Source: CAYPNF01 sp964411985 (GTDB taxonomy: Bacteria; Verrucomicrobiota; Verrucomicrobiia; Limisphaerales; J093). Taken from it: a stretch of DNA of 64,000 nt. This document shows, piece after piece, positions 25,463 through 33,925 of this stretch. The translations under genes were made by a program, and so were the position numbers. Numbering within the stretch: the stretch's first letter is position 1; the number at the start of each line of letters is the position of its first letter. The notes below the pieces were generated by a model. That model searched no databases. It was not told the DNA's origin and saw nothing but the letters and a program-made list of their open reading frames with translations. The stretch spans positions 62,001 through 126,000 of the forward strand of contig CAYPNF010000009.1 of NCBI GenBank assembly GCA_964411985.1, written 5' to 3'.

Positions 25463-27334
25463 TCACGGGAACTTCGGGTTTGATGCTTCCTCGAGATGCA
25501 GGCGAAGGATGCGGCGCACTTCTTCAATGGTGGCGGGATGTTTGAGGCAAGTATGTTTACCGCGCACGATGAACTCCGACTCCACATAGTCCACATGCGC
25601 GCTTTGGTAGGAAACAAGGCCGTCCTTCCCCTCACGATAGTCACCATTACCCGATACAGGAATGATGGAATGCGCTTTGACCGAGGGTGCCACCGGGATC
25701 TCCGCCAGGGTAAGCAGAGCTGGATTCTTGGGCGACATCCCATCCAGACTGGTGGGCATCTTCCCCCGGAGGAACTTATCGAACTCCGAACCCGAGCTAG
25801 CCCGAAGCAGATCCGTCCCCTGGGAGACCAGATTACCCGGCAGAGAGACAACGCGCCGTCCGAGTTGGCGGACGAATCCGCTGGCGAGATAACTTCCACG
25901 ATGGGGGGTAGCGACGAACACAACCCTTTTGACGAATGGCAACGGTTGAAGGAAGATAGCTCGCTTCAGTTCGGCACGCGTTTCTTCGCTGACCTTTAGG
26001 TCCTCGAAGCGGTTGGTGCTGATCAGGGGCCATAACCGGTCGCCGGTGTCCACGGCAGTGCACTTGGTGAGCAAGCCGCCCTGGCTGTGACCCAGGATCA
26101 CCATCTGGCGCAACGCGGCGTTGGTACCCTCCGGGTCACGACGTTGGACCTCTTCTTCCAGCGCGGTTCGCAGGTCCGCGATGGATCGCGCCAGTGGGTT
26201 TCCGCTGCCGTAGACGAAACTCCAGACCTGAAACCGTTGTCGGAGGACTGGATCCGCCGTCAGTGCGTTTGCCATCTCTGCCCAGGTGACCGGGCTGGAG
26301 AAAGTGCCGTGGACGAGCACGACTGGGATGCGGTCCGGTTGATACGGCTGGTTCAGGATGAGCTGGTTGCGCACGCGTTCGGGCGCGAGAAAATCAAGCT
26401 TGCCGAACTTCCAGACGCGAGATTGGTTCAGGGTGTAGGCACGATACGTGGTGAGATCGACTTCCAGTGGCACCGTTGCATTGCCGATGTCAACGGTGGC
26501 GCGGTCAAAGGCGGGGTAAAGTTCAAGCAGACAGGTATAATTTCCGGCGGAGAGGTCAGACAGGGAGTGGGGTCCCCGCAGGAGCGCGGTGGCCGGCATG
26601 CATGGGTGCAGCTGAAACTCCTTATTCAACGACTGAACGCACACCAAGGGGGCGCCCAAACCCGGCTGTCGATTGCGCACACTCAAGCCGCGCACTCGAA
26701 GTTGGTCGGCCAGCAGCACCTCTTCAAACTCATCCAACCGAATCTGTACATTCGGGGAACCGAGTTGGACCTCGATTCTCCCGACCGGCAGCTGACGAAC
26801 AGAACCCTGCAACCGCACCACCCCGTTCGTGCCCTTTTTCTCCGCCAACAGGGCTAGCCCTAGGCTGTAGTTATAGAAATTGCAGGCCTCACGGAAGCGG
26901 CGGTCGAAACCATTCGGGGGTGCATCCTTCCCCTCGCCAAACAGGAACAGCCACGCATAGACCGCTGAGCCCAGGTAGTAATCTCGCGCATCGTGGGGGT
27001 TCCAAGGCTTCACGTCATGGCGGATGTTTTCAGCTGCGACGTAGCTTAGCTCGGCGAGCGCAAAGAGCAGGGCCCGTTCACCGCTGACCACGGCCTGTTG
27101 ATGAAGCTGGCGTAGGGCCTCGTGAGGTTGCCGGGCAGAAAGACCCTTCAGGTCAAAGCGATGCAGGATCGAGAGAGTCTCCGCGCTGGGTTTGCCGGTG
27201 CCGAGGGCGCTGGCCTCGACCTGGGCATATGCCTGCCGGGTGGTCACTCGATCCGCGCCAATCGGAGCCGTGCAGCTGCAAAGGCTCAAAGCCCCAGCGG
27301 CAAGGCAAAGGAGGATTGTGATTTTCTGTTTCAT
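25463..27334 (-). CDS. Large alpha/beta-hydrolase lipoprotein
   Basis: The 623-residue protein begins with a lipoprotein-type signal (MKQKITILLCLAAGALSLCSC, lipid-modified Cys about 21). The N-terminal ~300 residues contain helices (ALREQ-like repeats, YYLGSAVYAWLFLFGEG) and a beta-rich segment. The hydrolase domain starts at about 330: IPVVLVHGTFSSPVTW (oxyanion region), GHSQGG near residue 416 (nucleophile Ser), FVATPHRGSYLA, and a C-terminal FIVRGKHTCLKHP that probably supplies the catalytic His. It resembles esterase/lipase proteins that act on envelope lipids or esters. It is the last gene of the minus-strand run starting at 32668, 63 bases after a lipoprotein gene. Confidence 0.85.
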   Translation of the reverse strand: MKQKITILLCLAAGALSLCSCTAPIGADRVTTRQAYAQVEASALGTGKPSAETLSILHRFDLKGLSARQPHEALRQLHQQAVVSGERALLFALAELSYVAAENIRHDVKPWNPHDARDYYLGSAVYAWLFLFGEGKDAPPNGFDRRFREACNFYNYSLGLALLAEKKGTNGVVRLQGSVRQLPVGRIEVQLGSPNVQIRLDEFEEVLLADQLRVRGLSVRNRQPGLGAPLVCVQSLNKEFQLHPCMPATALLRGPHSLSDLSAGNYTCLLELYPAFDRATVDIGNATVPLEVDLTTYRAYTLNQSRVWKFGKLDFLAPERVRNQLILNQPYQPDRIPVVLVHGTFSSPVTWAEMANALTADPVLRQRFQVWSFVYGSGNPLARSIADLRTALEEEVQRRDPEGTNAALRQMVILGHSQGGLLTKCTAVDTGDRLWPLISTNRFEDLKVSEETRAELKRAIFLQPLPFVKRVVFVATPHRGSYLASGFVRQLGRRVVSLPGNLVSQGTDLLRASSGSEFDKFLRGKMPTSLDGMSPKNPALLTLAEIPVAPSVKAHSIIPVSGNGDYREGKDGLVSYQSAHVDYVESEFIVRGKHTCLKHPATIEEVRRILRLHLEEASNPKFP

Positions 27335-27397
27335 GCCTTTGTGCTCTCGAGATGGCGGTGATTTAGGATGGGGGAAGGGGATTCATGGTCAAGCCGC

Positions 27398-28462
27398 CTA
27401 GTTCGTGGGAATGGTCAAGACAGGCGCGGTCTGTTTGCCACTGTTGTCGAGAAAACTGAACAACATGGTCACGGCGCTCAGGGTGGTTTTGGACATCAGA
27501 TCCTCGCGTTCAATCCAGAACCACCGATCCTCGTAAGGAACGGCTACAAAAGCGGCGCTGGGCCTGGTCTTCCCGCTGTGGACTTGGATTACCCGGGGAT
27601 TCGGTGAGACACCCACTGCCACGGCGCTGCCTCTGGCCAGATGATCTTGGGGAATGTCCACGCCGACTCCTAAAGTGCTTAGAATTTGCAGCAACGAGCG
27701 TGTGCGAATTCCCACCGTCCCGGGTTCCGGAGACACGGTGTCGAAGACCACGCGCACACGGTCCAAGGCGGCTGGAATTCCCAGTAGGCCTTTCAGTTCG
27801 GCCAGGGCATTCGCCACGCCAGCCCTGCCGGCCTGGGCGGAGTCGAACTGCAGCCAGTTCTCCGCGCGCTCCTCCCGCTTGAGCACTTCTATTTCCAAGG
27901 CTTTGGCTTGCTGAAGAGTACGTGCGAGTTGGAGCACCTTCGGGAAATTGGCGTCACCTGGCTCAAACCGCCCCCCGTAGATGCCTTGGTTGTAGTAGCC
28001 TTCCAAAGACTGCACCGTCAGTCCCCACAGAAAATCAATGGGCGCTCCGCCCTGCACGATGAACATCAGTGCATCCAGAGGCACGGGAGCCAAGAGGCTG
28101 CGGGCGAACCTCTCGCCAGTCATCGGGGTGTAGCTGATGGTGGGGCGGTCTGTGAACTTGCCGGAAAGCTCCCCACCTGCGAACGAGTCACCGCGCAGGT
28201 TCTCCGGCGAGAATTGGCCATTCACTGTCACCCCCGTTTCCAGGCTGTAGCCGCTGACCAGCGAGGAAACCTCAAGGAACGCCGGTGCGTCCCCATAGCG
28301 TGTCTTGACGATGTTCAGCAAAAGCTGTTCCTTCCAGGACTCCGCCACGGCCGCGGAATAATGCAACCGGTCGCGCTGGACCGTGGACGGCCCGATGGAG
28401 CGACAACCAGTGACGCTCAGGAAGATGAGCATCATCGCTATCGTACGGAGAAGGGGATTCAT
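27398..28462 (-). CDS. Conserved hypothetical lipoprotein
   Basis: A 354-residue protein with a clear lipobox (FLSVTGC, Cys20). The body has RLHYSAAVAESWKEQLLLNIVKTRYGDAPAF split around a hydrophobic helix, FLEVSSLVSGYSLETG, YTPMTGERFARSLL and VAVPYEDRWFWIEREDLMSK. Similar lipoproteins occur widely in proteobacteria as conserved proteins without known function; I recall the family pattern and could not confirm it by search. It lies between the ICMT-like gene (88-base gap) and the hydrolase lipoprotein (63-base gap), and the two lipoproteins may work together at the outer membrane. Confidence 0.75.
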   Translation of the reverse strand: MNPLLRTIAMMLIFLSVTGCRSIGPSTVQRDRLHYSAAVAESWKEQLLLNIVKTRYGDAPAFLEVSSLVSGYSLETGVTVNGQFSPENLRGDSFAGGELSGKFTDRPTISYTPMTGERFARSLLAPVPLDALMFIVQGGAPIDFLWGLTVQSLEGYYNQGIYGGRFEPGDANFPKVLQLARTLQQAKALEIEVLKREERAENWLQFDSAQAGRAGVANALAELKGLLGIPAALDRVRVVFDTVSPEPGTVGIRTRSLLQILSTLGVGVDIPQDHLARGSAVAVGVSPNPRVIQVHSGKTRPSAAFVAVPYEDRWFWIEREDLMSKTTLSAVTMLFSFLDNSGKQTAPVLTIPTN

Positions 28463-28550
28463 GGGGAGTTAGTCAGCCCTCACTCAGTGGAGGGCCAGAT
28501 TACTTGCCAGCGGCTATTTGAGATCATGGATCAAATTGGGAAAAGGCGGT

Positions 28551-29213
28551 TCAAGGACCACCCTGTAGCTTATCGTCTTTCCCTGTGGCTGTTCCCCCGT
28601 AGAGTTTTGGAAAGAGACCGCCCGTGCGGGAAAGGTAATCGCGGTACACGGTGCCATGCACTCCAGCAAGAAACCTCTCCTCGTCGGCCGCCTTGATGCG
28701 TACGCAAAAGAGGTGAGTCAGCAGGGCGGCCAAAGAGGCTGGCGTAGGGAGCAGCAGAGCAGCCCCGGCCAGCATCACAACCTGCAGGGAATAGATCGGG
28801 TGGCGAACCCACCGGAAAGGGCCCACGCTCACGAGCGAAGTCTTTTCCTTGGCGTCGATGCCGATGCGCCAGGCGTCCCCCATGGCTGCATAGGTCCAAA
28901 GGGTGCCCGCATATCCAAGGACGATCAAAGCCAGGCCTGCAGCGAGTCCCGCGGGATTGAGAAGGCCGGGCAGCAGGGCGAGTGGCATGCTCGTCACCGT
29001 TGCTCCTACCAGAAACGGTTGGCCAATCCAGACCAGGATCACCATAAACCAGCCGAACCAGAGCGCCTTCTCCTTCGGGCCTTTGGGTTTCAGGTTGGGG
29101 GAGCGGCCGATGTGCCTGCGGATGCGCCGAGCCTGGACTACCACCCCGCCCCAATAAACCAGGCCCGAGGCACACACAACGATACGGCGTAGGATCAGTT
29201 CTTCAGTTGTCAT
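28551..29213 (-). CDS. Isoprenylcysteine carboxyl methyltransferase-like membrane protein
   Basis: The start at 29213 gives 220 residues and overlaps the end of the upstream hydrolase gene by 11 bases; the longer open frame upstream is inside that gene. The protein has four or five hydrophobic helices (LVYWGGVVVQ, FMVILVWIGQPFLVG, LAAGLALIVLGYAGTLW, LQVVMLAGAALLLP). The C-terminal signature of ICMT/PEMT-type methyltransferases is present: SVGPFRWVRHPIYSLQ, then EERFLAGVHGTVYRDY. In bacteria such proteins methylate lipids or unknown small molecules with S-adenosylmethionine. Its placement among acyltransferase and esterase genes suggests a lipid-like substrate. It is reliably assigned to the superfamily; the substrate is unknown. 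Confidence 0.85.
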   Translation of the reverse strand: MTTEELILRRIVVCASGLVYWGGVVVQARRIRRHIGRSPNLKPKGPKEKALWFGWFMVILVWIGQPFLVGATVTSMPLALLPGLLNPAGLAAGLALIVLGYAGTLWTYAAMGDAWRIGIDAKEKTSLVSVGPFRWVRHPIYSLQVVMLAGAALLLPTPASLAALLTHLFCVRIKAADEERFLAGVHGTVYRDYLSRTGGLFPKLYGGTATGKDDKLQGGP

Positions 29214-30276
29214 GATGCTGGGTCTCTTGAGACCGGATAAGGCGCTGCAATTCGAGGACCCAATGCTTCTTGATGCCGTACCAAACTTCCGTCGCCCAGA
29301 CCATCCGGGCGGTCCTGCGCCCGAAGGACGAATCCGAGCCCGTGACGTCTCTGCCTTCAGCGCCCGGCTTATAGTTGGCGATCCACTCCTTGACCTCCGA
29401 CTCCTCCAGCAGGCCGCTGGCGTAGGGAATGGTCGTGTGCGAGCCGGTGGCCGGCAAACGCACATTCCGAACCTTGGCACTGCCCATCGCGCGGTAGTCG
29501 TTGGCACGCCCGTATCCGAGGAAGTCACCCCCAAGCACGTCCATCCCTTTCTGAAAGCCAAGGAACTCCTCAACGGAATCGGGGATCCTGCGAAGCCTGC
29601 CGTTCATGTCCCACTCGTTAGGCAAGAGGCGGGCCAAGCCCCCGGAGAGCGCGACCGTGGCGAACGAAAGCCGCAGACCAACGACTGGACGCGTTTTCCC
29701 GGTCAGGGGGTCGGCAATCTCGTACCGGTTTTCGCTTGCCTGGGTCACAGGGTTCCATACTGCCAGTTTCTCCCGAGGATTACCAGCCAGCTTATGAAGC
29801 ACCCGGATAACCTGAATCCCGCCCTGGCTGTGCCCCACGAGCATAGGCCGCAGGCCGTCGCGCTCCCAGTACCAGGCCAAGGCACCTGCGAGCTTGTCGC
29901 TGCTGTCGTAGTATCCGTAAGTATAAGAGCCGTCCCCGGGATTCTTTAGGCTGGCTCTGGGGTAACCCATGCCAATGAGAAACTCCGCGAAAGAGTTCAT
30001 GCCGGCTTTGATCGGCAACACCCCGCCATGGACGCAAAGGATCTGCGGGGCCGGACTCTGCGCAAGCAACCCTCGCACATCCCAGTCTGGAACCCGTTCG
30101 GGATTCAGCGCCAGGATTCTGGTCTTCACCTCAGCAGAAAGCTCCCGCAACCGGCTGCAACCGGCCGACTCAACTGGGGCGGAGCACGGGGAGCCATGCC
30201 CAGGAGTCTGTTCCGTTACCCCGAGGGGCATGAGCAAGCCGGCACAAAGCAAGAGCCTGAGCGAAGATCTCCTCAA
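29203..30276 (-). CDS. Alpha/beta hydrolase, tandem paralogue B
   Basis: The 357-residue protein has a signal peptide (RRSSLRLLLCAGLLMPLG). The nucleophile elbow is VGHSQGG with Ser150. Other features are QILCVHGG (oxyanion strand), FLIGMGYPRASLKNPGDG, PNEWDMNGRLRRIPDSVEEFLGF and the C-terminal WATEVWYGIKKHWVLELQ. The preceding gene matches it along its full length, so the two arose by tandem duplication. A His near the C-terminal segment ATGSHTTIPY is a candidate for the catalytic triad. The start overlaps the stop of the upstream paralogue by four bases. Probably a periplasmic esterase or lipase; the substrate is unknown. Confidence 0.85.
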   Translation of the reverse strand: MRRSSLRLLLCAGLLMPLGVTEQTPGHGSPCSAPVESAGCSRLRELSAEVKTRILALNPERVPDWDVRGLLAQSPAPQILCVHGGVLPIKAGMNSFAEFLIGMGYPRASLKNPGDGSYTYGYYDSSDKLAGALAWYWERDGLRPMLVGHSQGGIQVIRVLHKLAGNPREKLAVWNPVTQASENRYEIADPLTGKTRPVVGLRLSFATVALSGGLARLLPNEWDMNGRLRRIPDSVEEFLGFQKGMDVLGGDFLGYGRANDYRAMGSAKVRNVRLPATGSHTTIPYASGLLEESEVKEWIANYKPGAEGRDVTGSDSSFGRRTARMVWATEVWYGIKKHWVLELQRLIRSQETQHHDN

Positions 30277-31349
30277 GGGCGCTCCTCCGGGGCTCGCCGG
30301 GCACGGATCCCACGCTGCAATTCAAGCACCCAATGCTTCTTGATGCTGTGCCAAACATCGGCTGCCCAAAGAATATGGGAACTGTCGCTGTCGAAATCCG
30401 TGTCCAGCTTGGGCCTGGCAATCGCATCGGAAGGTGGCCGATATCGGTTGATCCAGTCCACCATTTTGGGGTTTTGTGCAAGATGCTTCGTGTCTGGAAT
30501 CGAGCCGTGCTTATACTCCGTTGGCAGCCAAACGTTGCGGACTGCCGCAGTCCCGGAGGCTTTAAAGAGATTTGCGGGGCCGTAACCCAGAAAGTCGCCG
30601 CCCAACAGGTCCATACCCTTGCAGAAGCCGGTAAATTCCTCCACGGAATCGGGGATGCTTCGCAGCCGGAAAGTCATATCCCATTGATTTGGCAGCACCC
30701 TGGTGAGTCCGCCGGCGCCAACCGAGGTGACGTACGGCAGACGGAGGCCGGCCACCGGACGCTTCTGCCCGGTTAGGGGGTCGAGAATGGTGCACCGGGA
30801 TTCCTTTTCCCAGGTCAGGGGATTCCAGACGTGCAGGGGGTAGGCTGGCGACTGCGCGAACTTGTAGAGGACTTTGACTGCCTGCATGCCGCCCTGGCTG
30901 TGCCCCACCATCATTGGGCGCAAGCCTTCTTTTTCGTAGAACCAGGCGATAGCCCCCGCAATCTTGTCGCTGCTCTCATAGCAACTGAAACTGTAAGTTC
31001 CGTCGCTTGGGTTGGTCAGGCTGGCGGCTGGATATCCCATTCCGATGAGGAATTCAGAGAACGAAACCATCCGCGGAATGACGCGGGCCAGACCGCCATG
31101 GATATTGGCAATTCTCGGCGCGGGCGCGCGTGAGAGCACGTCTCGAATGTCCTGCGTAGTGACGTTCGTGGGATTCAGCAGGAGGATCCGCTCTTCAAGG
31201 TCCAAAGGCAAACGGAACCTGTCTGCGGCAAAGGTGCTTTCGACACGATGAAGTCGCTCTCCTGCAAGTCCCTGACGATGGTAATGGCCGCATCCCGTCA
31301 GCAGCGCCGCGACGCACAGCAGGAGGAGTTGAATGAATCGCCTTTTCAA
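30273..31349 (-). CDS. Alpha/beta hydrolase lipoprotein, tandem paralogue A
   Basis: The 358-residue protein has a classic lipobox (LLTGC, Cys20), so this copy is lipid-anchored whereas paralogue B is not clearly so. The nucleophile is VGHSQGG, Ser151. It shares FLIGMGYPAASLTNPSDG, DSVEEFTGFCKGMDLLGGDFLGYGPAN and WHSIKKHWVLELQ with paralogue B. The conserved GDFLGYG segment in both copies is not part of the common lipase signature and may define the subfamily. It has four-base overlaps with both neighbours (acyltransferase-like gene upstream, paralogue B downstream), indicating strict co-translation. Confidence 0.86.
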   Translation of the reverse strand: MKRRFIQLLLLCVAALLTGCGHYHRQGLAGERLHRVESTFAADRFRLPLDLEERILLLNPTNVTTQDIRDVLSRAPAPRIANIHGGLARVIPRMVSFSEFLIGMGYPAASLTNPSDGTYSFSCYESSDKIAGAIAWFYEKEGLRPMMVGHSQGGMQAVKVLYKFAQSPAYPLHVWNPLTWEKESRCTILDPLTGQKRPVAGLRLPYVTSVGAGGLTRVLPNQWDMTFRLRSIPDSVEEFTGFCKGMDLLGGDFLGYGPANLFKASGTAAVRNVWLPTEYKHGSIPDTKHLAQNPKMVDWINRYRPPSDAIARPKLDTDFDSDSSHILWAADVWHSIKKHWVLELQRGIRARRAPEERP

Positions 31350-32668
31350 GCAACGTTTCGCGTTTCGTCCAAGTGCCTTAGAAACCGGCCCTGCAGTTCC
31401 GCGATATCGGCCTTCGAGAAAACGGAGGTCCGGTAACTCAGACCAAGGTTCGCATGGCCACCGAAGGTGGTCACGGACAGCGCCAGCGGTGTAATCGGGC
31501 CGGTGGAGACACCGCGGAAATAGTCCATCGGTGCGGCCTCATCGCCTTTTTCCCAGATTGACTCGAGGTTCATGTTCGTGATGCCGCCCCAGAGCGGGTA
31601 GTGCTTATTGTAGAACCTTTTCCGTCGCGTCGGCGAGAAGAAACTGAGCAGGAATCGAGCAAAACCAAGTTCGATCGCCGTCCCCAGATACAGCTTCTGT
31701 CGTTTGATGCGCGAGGTTTGCCGACAGATATCACCCGCCAGTTCGCGGAGGCTCAACTCTGCCGGAACCCGATGCGACACCGTGAACGAACCAAGGAAAA
31801 GCCCAAAGCCACCTCGGTTGTCCAAGCCGAGATCCTTGCGCAAGTTGATGATACATCCGATGGTCATGTTTCTTCGTTTGGCGGCTTGCAGCCGGGAAGC
31901 CGCACAAGGCGACAACGCTTTCATCAGAAGCGCGATGAATAAATCGTTCACCGTGATCCCCCAGGACTTGGCCGCTGTCACTACCGAACGCAGCGCGTCA
32001 GGGTCCAGGGAGAAACAGACAAAACCGTTCGCTAGGTCGTCTGGGTCCTTATGGCTGGGGCGATGCGATCGCCGCATAGCCTGCATCTGCAGCGGCCAGG
32101 TCAGGACCTTGCGGATGAGGATCATGGGGGGGTAGCGGCGCAACAGGGTAGCACGAGTGACGCCACTTGGGTTCAGCGGAGAAACGGGACCAGGCGCCAT
32201 TTGACCCGAGTACCGAGCCACGATGTCTTTCAACAGGTAGACTACTGATTCCGCATCCGCCACCGGATGGAAGTAAACCAAGCCTAAGAGGAAGGAACCC
32301 GATGACGCCACGACCGGAAAGCGGAAGGGGCAAAACGGTTGGTGATCGGGAAATCTCAGGTTCAGCTGCCGTTCCATCTCGGTGACCAAGACTTGAAACG
32401 GGTCTTCGCCGCCGGGGAGAGTTTGGAGCTCCCAGTCCGCCTGATCGCCTAGATAGTGAAAGGTAGATTCCTCGCGATTCAGTCTCAATTGGGCGATACC
32501 CCGCTGCTCCAGCGTGTTTTTGATGCTGGTTCGCAGGCGTGTCGCATCAAGAGCACCCCGGATCTGCACCACGTGGACGGCACTGTAAGGATGCATCTCA
32601 TTCCAGTGCAACATGCTCTTCTGAAAAGAGTTCAGTCGGCCTTGCATATAGGCAAATTGCTGCGACAC
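31346..32668 (-). CDS. Condensation-domain-like acyltransferase, first gene of the operon
   Basis: The 440-residue protein has the fold pattern of NRPS condensation, wax ester synthase and BAHD acyltransferases. The catalytic HxxxD motif is FHPVAD (His134, Asp138). Other features are the N-terminal NSFQKSMLHW, GITVNDLFIALLMKAL, INLRKDLGLDN and a C-terminal substrate-channel segment LSYRTSVFSKADI. It is a stand-alone enzyme with no carrier-protein domain. In such enzymes the motif catalyses transfer of an acyl group onto an alcohol or amine. No signal peptide is seen, so it acts in the cytoplasm. It has a four-base overlap with the next gene. Being first, it probably produces the ester or amide processed by the downstream hydrolases and methyltransferase. 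Confidence 0.75.
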   Translation of the reverse strand: MSQQFAYMQGRLNSFQKSMLHWNEMHPYSAVHVVQIRGALDATRLRTSIKNTLEQRGIAQLRLNREESTFHYLGDQADWELQTLPGGEDPFQVLVTEMERQLNLRFPDHQPFCPFRFPVVASSGSFLLGLVYFHPVADAESVVYLLKDIVARYSGQMAPGPVSPLNPSGVTRATLLRRYPPMILIRKVLTWPLQMQAMRRSHRPSHKDPDDLANGFVCFSLDPDALRSVVTAAKSWGITVNDLFIALLMKALSPCAASRLQAAKRRNMTIGCIINLRKDLGLDNRGGFGLFLGSFTVSHRVPAELSLRELAGDICRQTSRIKRQKLYLGTAIELGFARFLLSFFSPTRRKRFYNKHYPLWGGITNMNLESIWEKGDEAAPMDYFRGVSTGPITPLALSVTTFGGHANLGLSYRTSVFSKADIAELQGRFLRHLDETRNVA

Positions 32669-32868
32669 ACGCCAAGTGTCCCTGCCTCACTATGTAGCGA
32701 ACGGAAGGAAATACTCCAGAACGATTCCATCGATGAATAACGCTTCGTGGGAAAGGTTTCAGAGACGCGGAGAAACCCTTGTGTGGCCGCCTGGACAGCA
32801 GGCCTGCTTGTCAGACATCACATTCCGATCTTCCCGCCCGCCTTTGGAAAGCGCAGAATGCGGGGAAC

Positions 32869-33918
32869 ATGAAAAGGCTTCTGTTACTCGTGTGGCTAGC
32901 GCCGTTAGCCCTGGCGAATGACTCATTGGCGCAAGGAGTTCCGGCCACGAAATCCCTGACTCCCGCGCCTGCCCCACTTTTCAGGGATCCTGTCCACGAT
33001 GGCGCGGCGGACGCCACGCTCATTTGGAACCGGGCGGAGAAATGCTGGTGGATGCTCTACACCAACCGCCGTGCCGATGCCGATGCCGAAAAAGGGGTAA
33101 AATGGGTCCATGGCACGGACATTGGCATCGCCTCGACCCCGGATGGCGGTACGACTTGGAAGTACCGTGGCATCGCGCGCGGGCTGGAGTTTGAAACCAA
33201 CGGTACGCGCAACACCTTTTGGGCGCCTGAGGTGCTGGATCTTGGCGGAAAGTACCACGCCTTCATCTCCTACGTGCGCGGAGTGCCCGAAACCTGGGCG
33301 GGCACGCGCGACATCCTGCATTACACCAGCGCCAACCTGCTCGACTGGAAGTTCGAAAGCATCGTGGTGCCCGGCAGTATCGACGCCTGTATCCATCGCC
33401 TGCCCAATGGCCGCTGGAGGATGTGGTTCAAGAACGAGCAAAAGAAGATTCGTGGCACGGTGCTCGATAGCGATGACCTCTATACCTGGAAGCCGACGCA
33501 ATCCGAGATGCCTGATCCCGATCCAGGCAAAGGGGAAGGTCCGGATGTCTTCTTTTGGAAGGGCAGTTTCTGGATGGTCAAGGACCTATGGCGCGGTCTG
33601 GGGGTTTATCGCTCTCCCGACCTCGAATCTTGGAAGTTTATGGGTGTTATTCTCGACAAGCCCGGCAAACGTCCAGGCGACGGTCGTATCGGCCAGCACC
33701 CGGGTGCTCTGGTGCAGGACAACGACCATGCCTACCTCGTCTACTTCGTGCACCAGGCGGAAAAGGAGCCGGCTTATCGACACACCTGGCTGCAGGTCGC
33801 CAAGCTTGGTTTCGACGGCAACACCCTGACTTGCGACCGGGATGCCGAGTTCGATTTCAAGCTCAAGCAGCCGGCTCCTGAGTTCACGCAGGAGCACACT
33901 CCGTCACTGGCGAAGTAA
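32869..33918 (+). CDS. Secreted five-bladed beta-propeller glycosidase (GH43/GH117-like)
   Basis: The start at 32869 gives 349 residues with a signal peptide (MKRLLLLVWLAPLALA). Features typical of the GH43 and related clan-F propellers are an early Asp in FRDPVHDGAADATLIWN, FWAPEVLDLGGKYHAF, SIDACIHRLPNGRWRMW and GEGPDVFFWKGSFWM, whose EGPDV block carries the usual Glu. The C-terminal YFVHQAEKEP closes the propeller. It probably hydrolyses arabinose-, xylose- or galactose-type linkages. It converges with the GH51 gene on the other strand, with only seven bases between stops, and diverges from the acyltransferase operon across a 200-base promoter region (32669-32868). Confidence 0.78.
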   Translation: MKRLLLLVWLAPLALANDSLAQGVPATKSLTPAPAPLFRDPVHDGAADATLIWNRAEKCWWMLYTNRRADADAEKGVKWVHGTDIGIASTPDGGTTWKYRGIARGLEFETNGTRNTFWAPEVLDLGGKYHAFISYVRGVPETWAGTRDILHYTSANLLDWKFESIVVPGSIDACIHRLPNGRWRMWFKNEQKKIRGTVLDSDDLYTWKPTQSEMPDPDPGKGEGPDVFFWKGSFWMVKDLWRGLGVYRSPDLESWKFMGVILDKPGKRPGDGRIGQHPGALVQDNDHAYLVYFVHQAEKEPAYRHTWLQVAKLGFDGNTLTCDRDAEFDFKLKQPAPEFTQEHTPSLAK

Positions 33919-33925
33919 TGACGGA

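Noticed and set aside
28551..29573. Longer 340-residue version of the ICMT-like protein
   Set aside because: The first 120 residues are an Arg/Ser/Pro-rich reading of the upstream hydrolase gene; the membrane protein starts at 29213.
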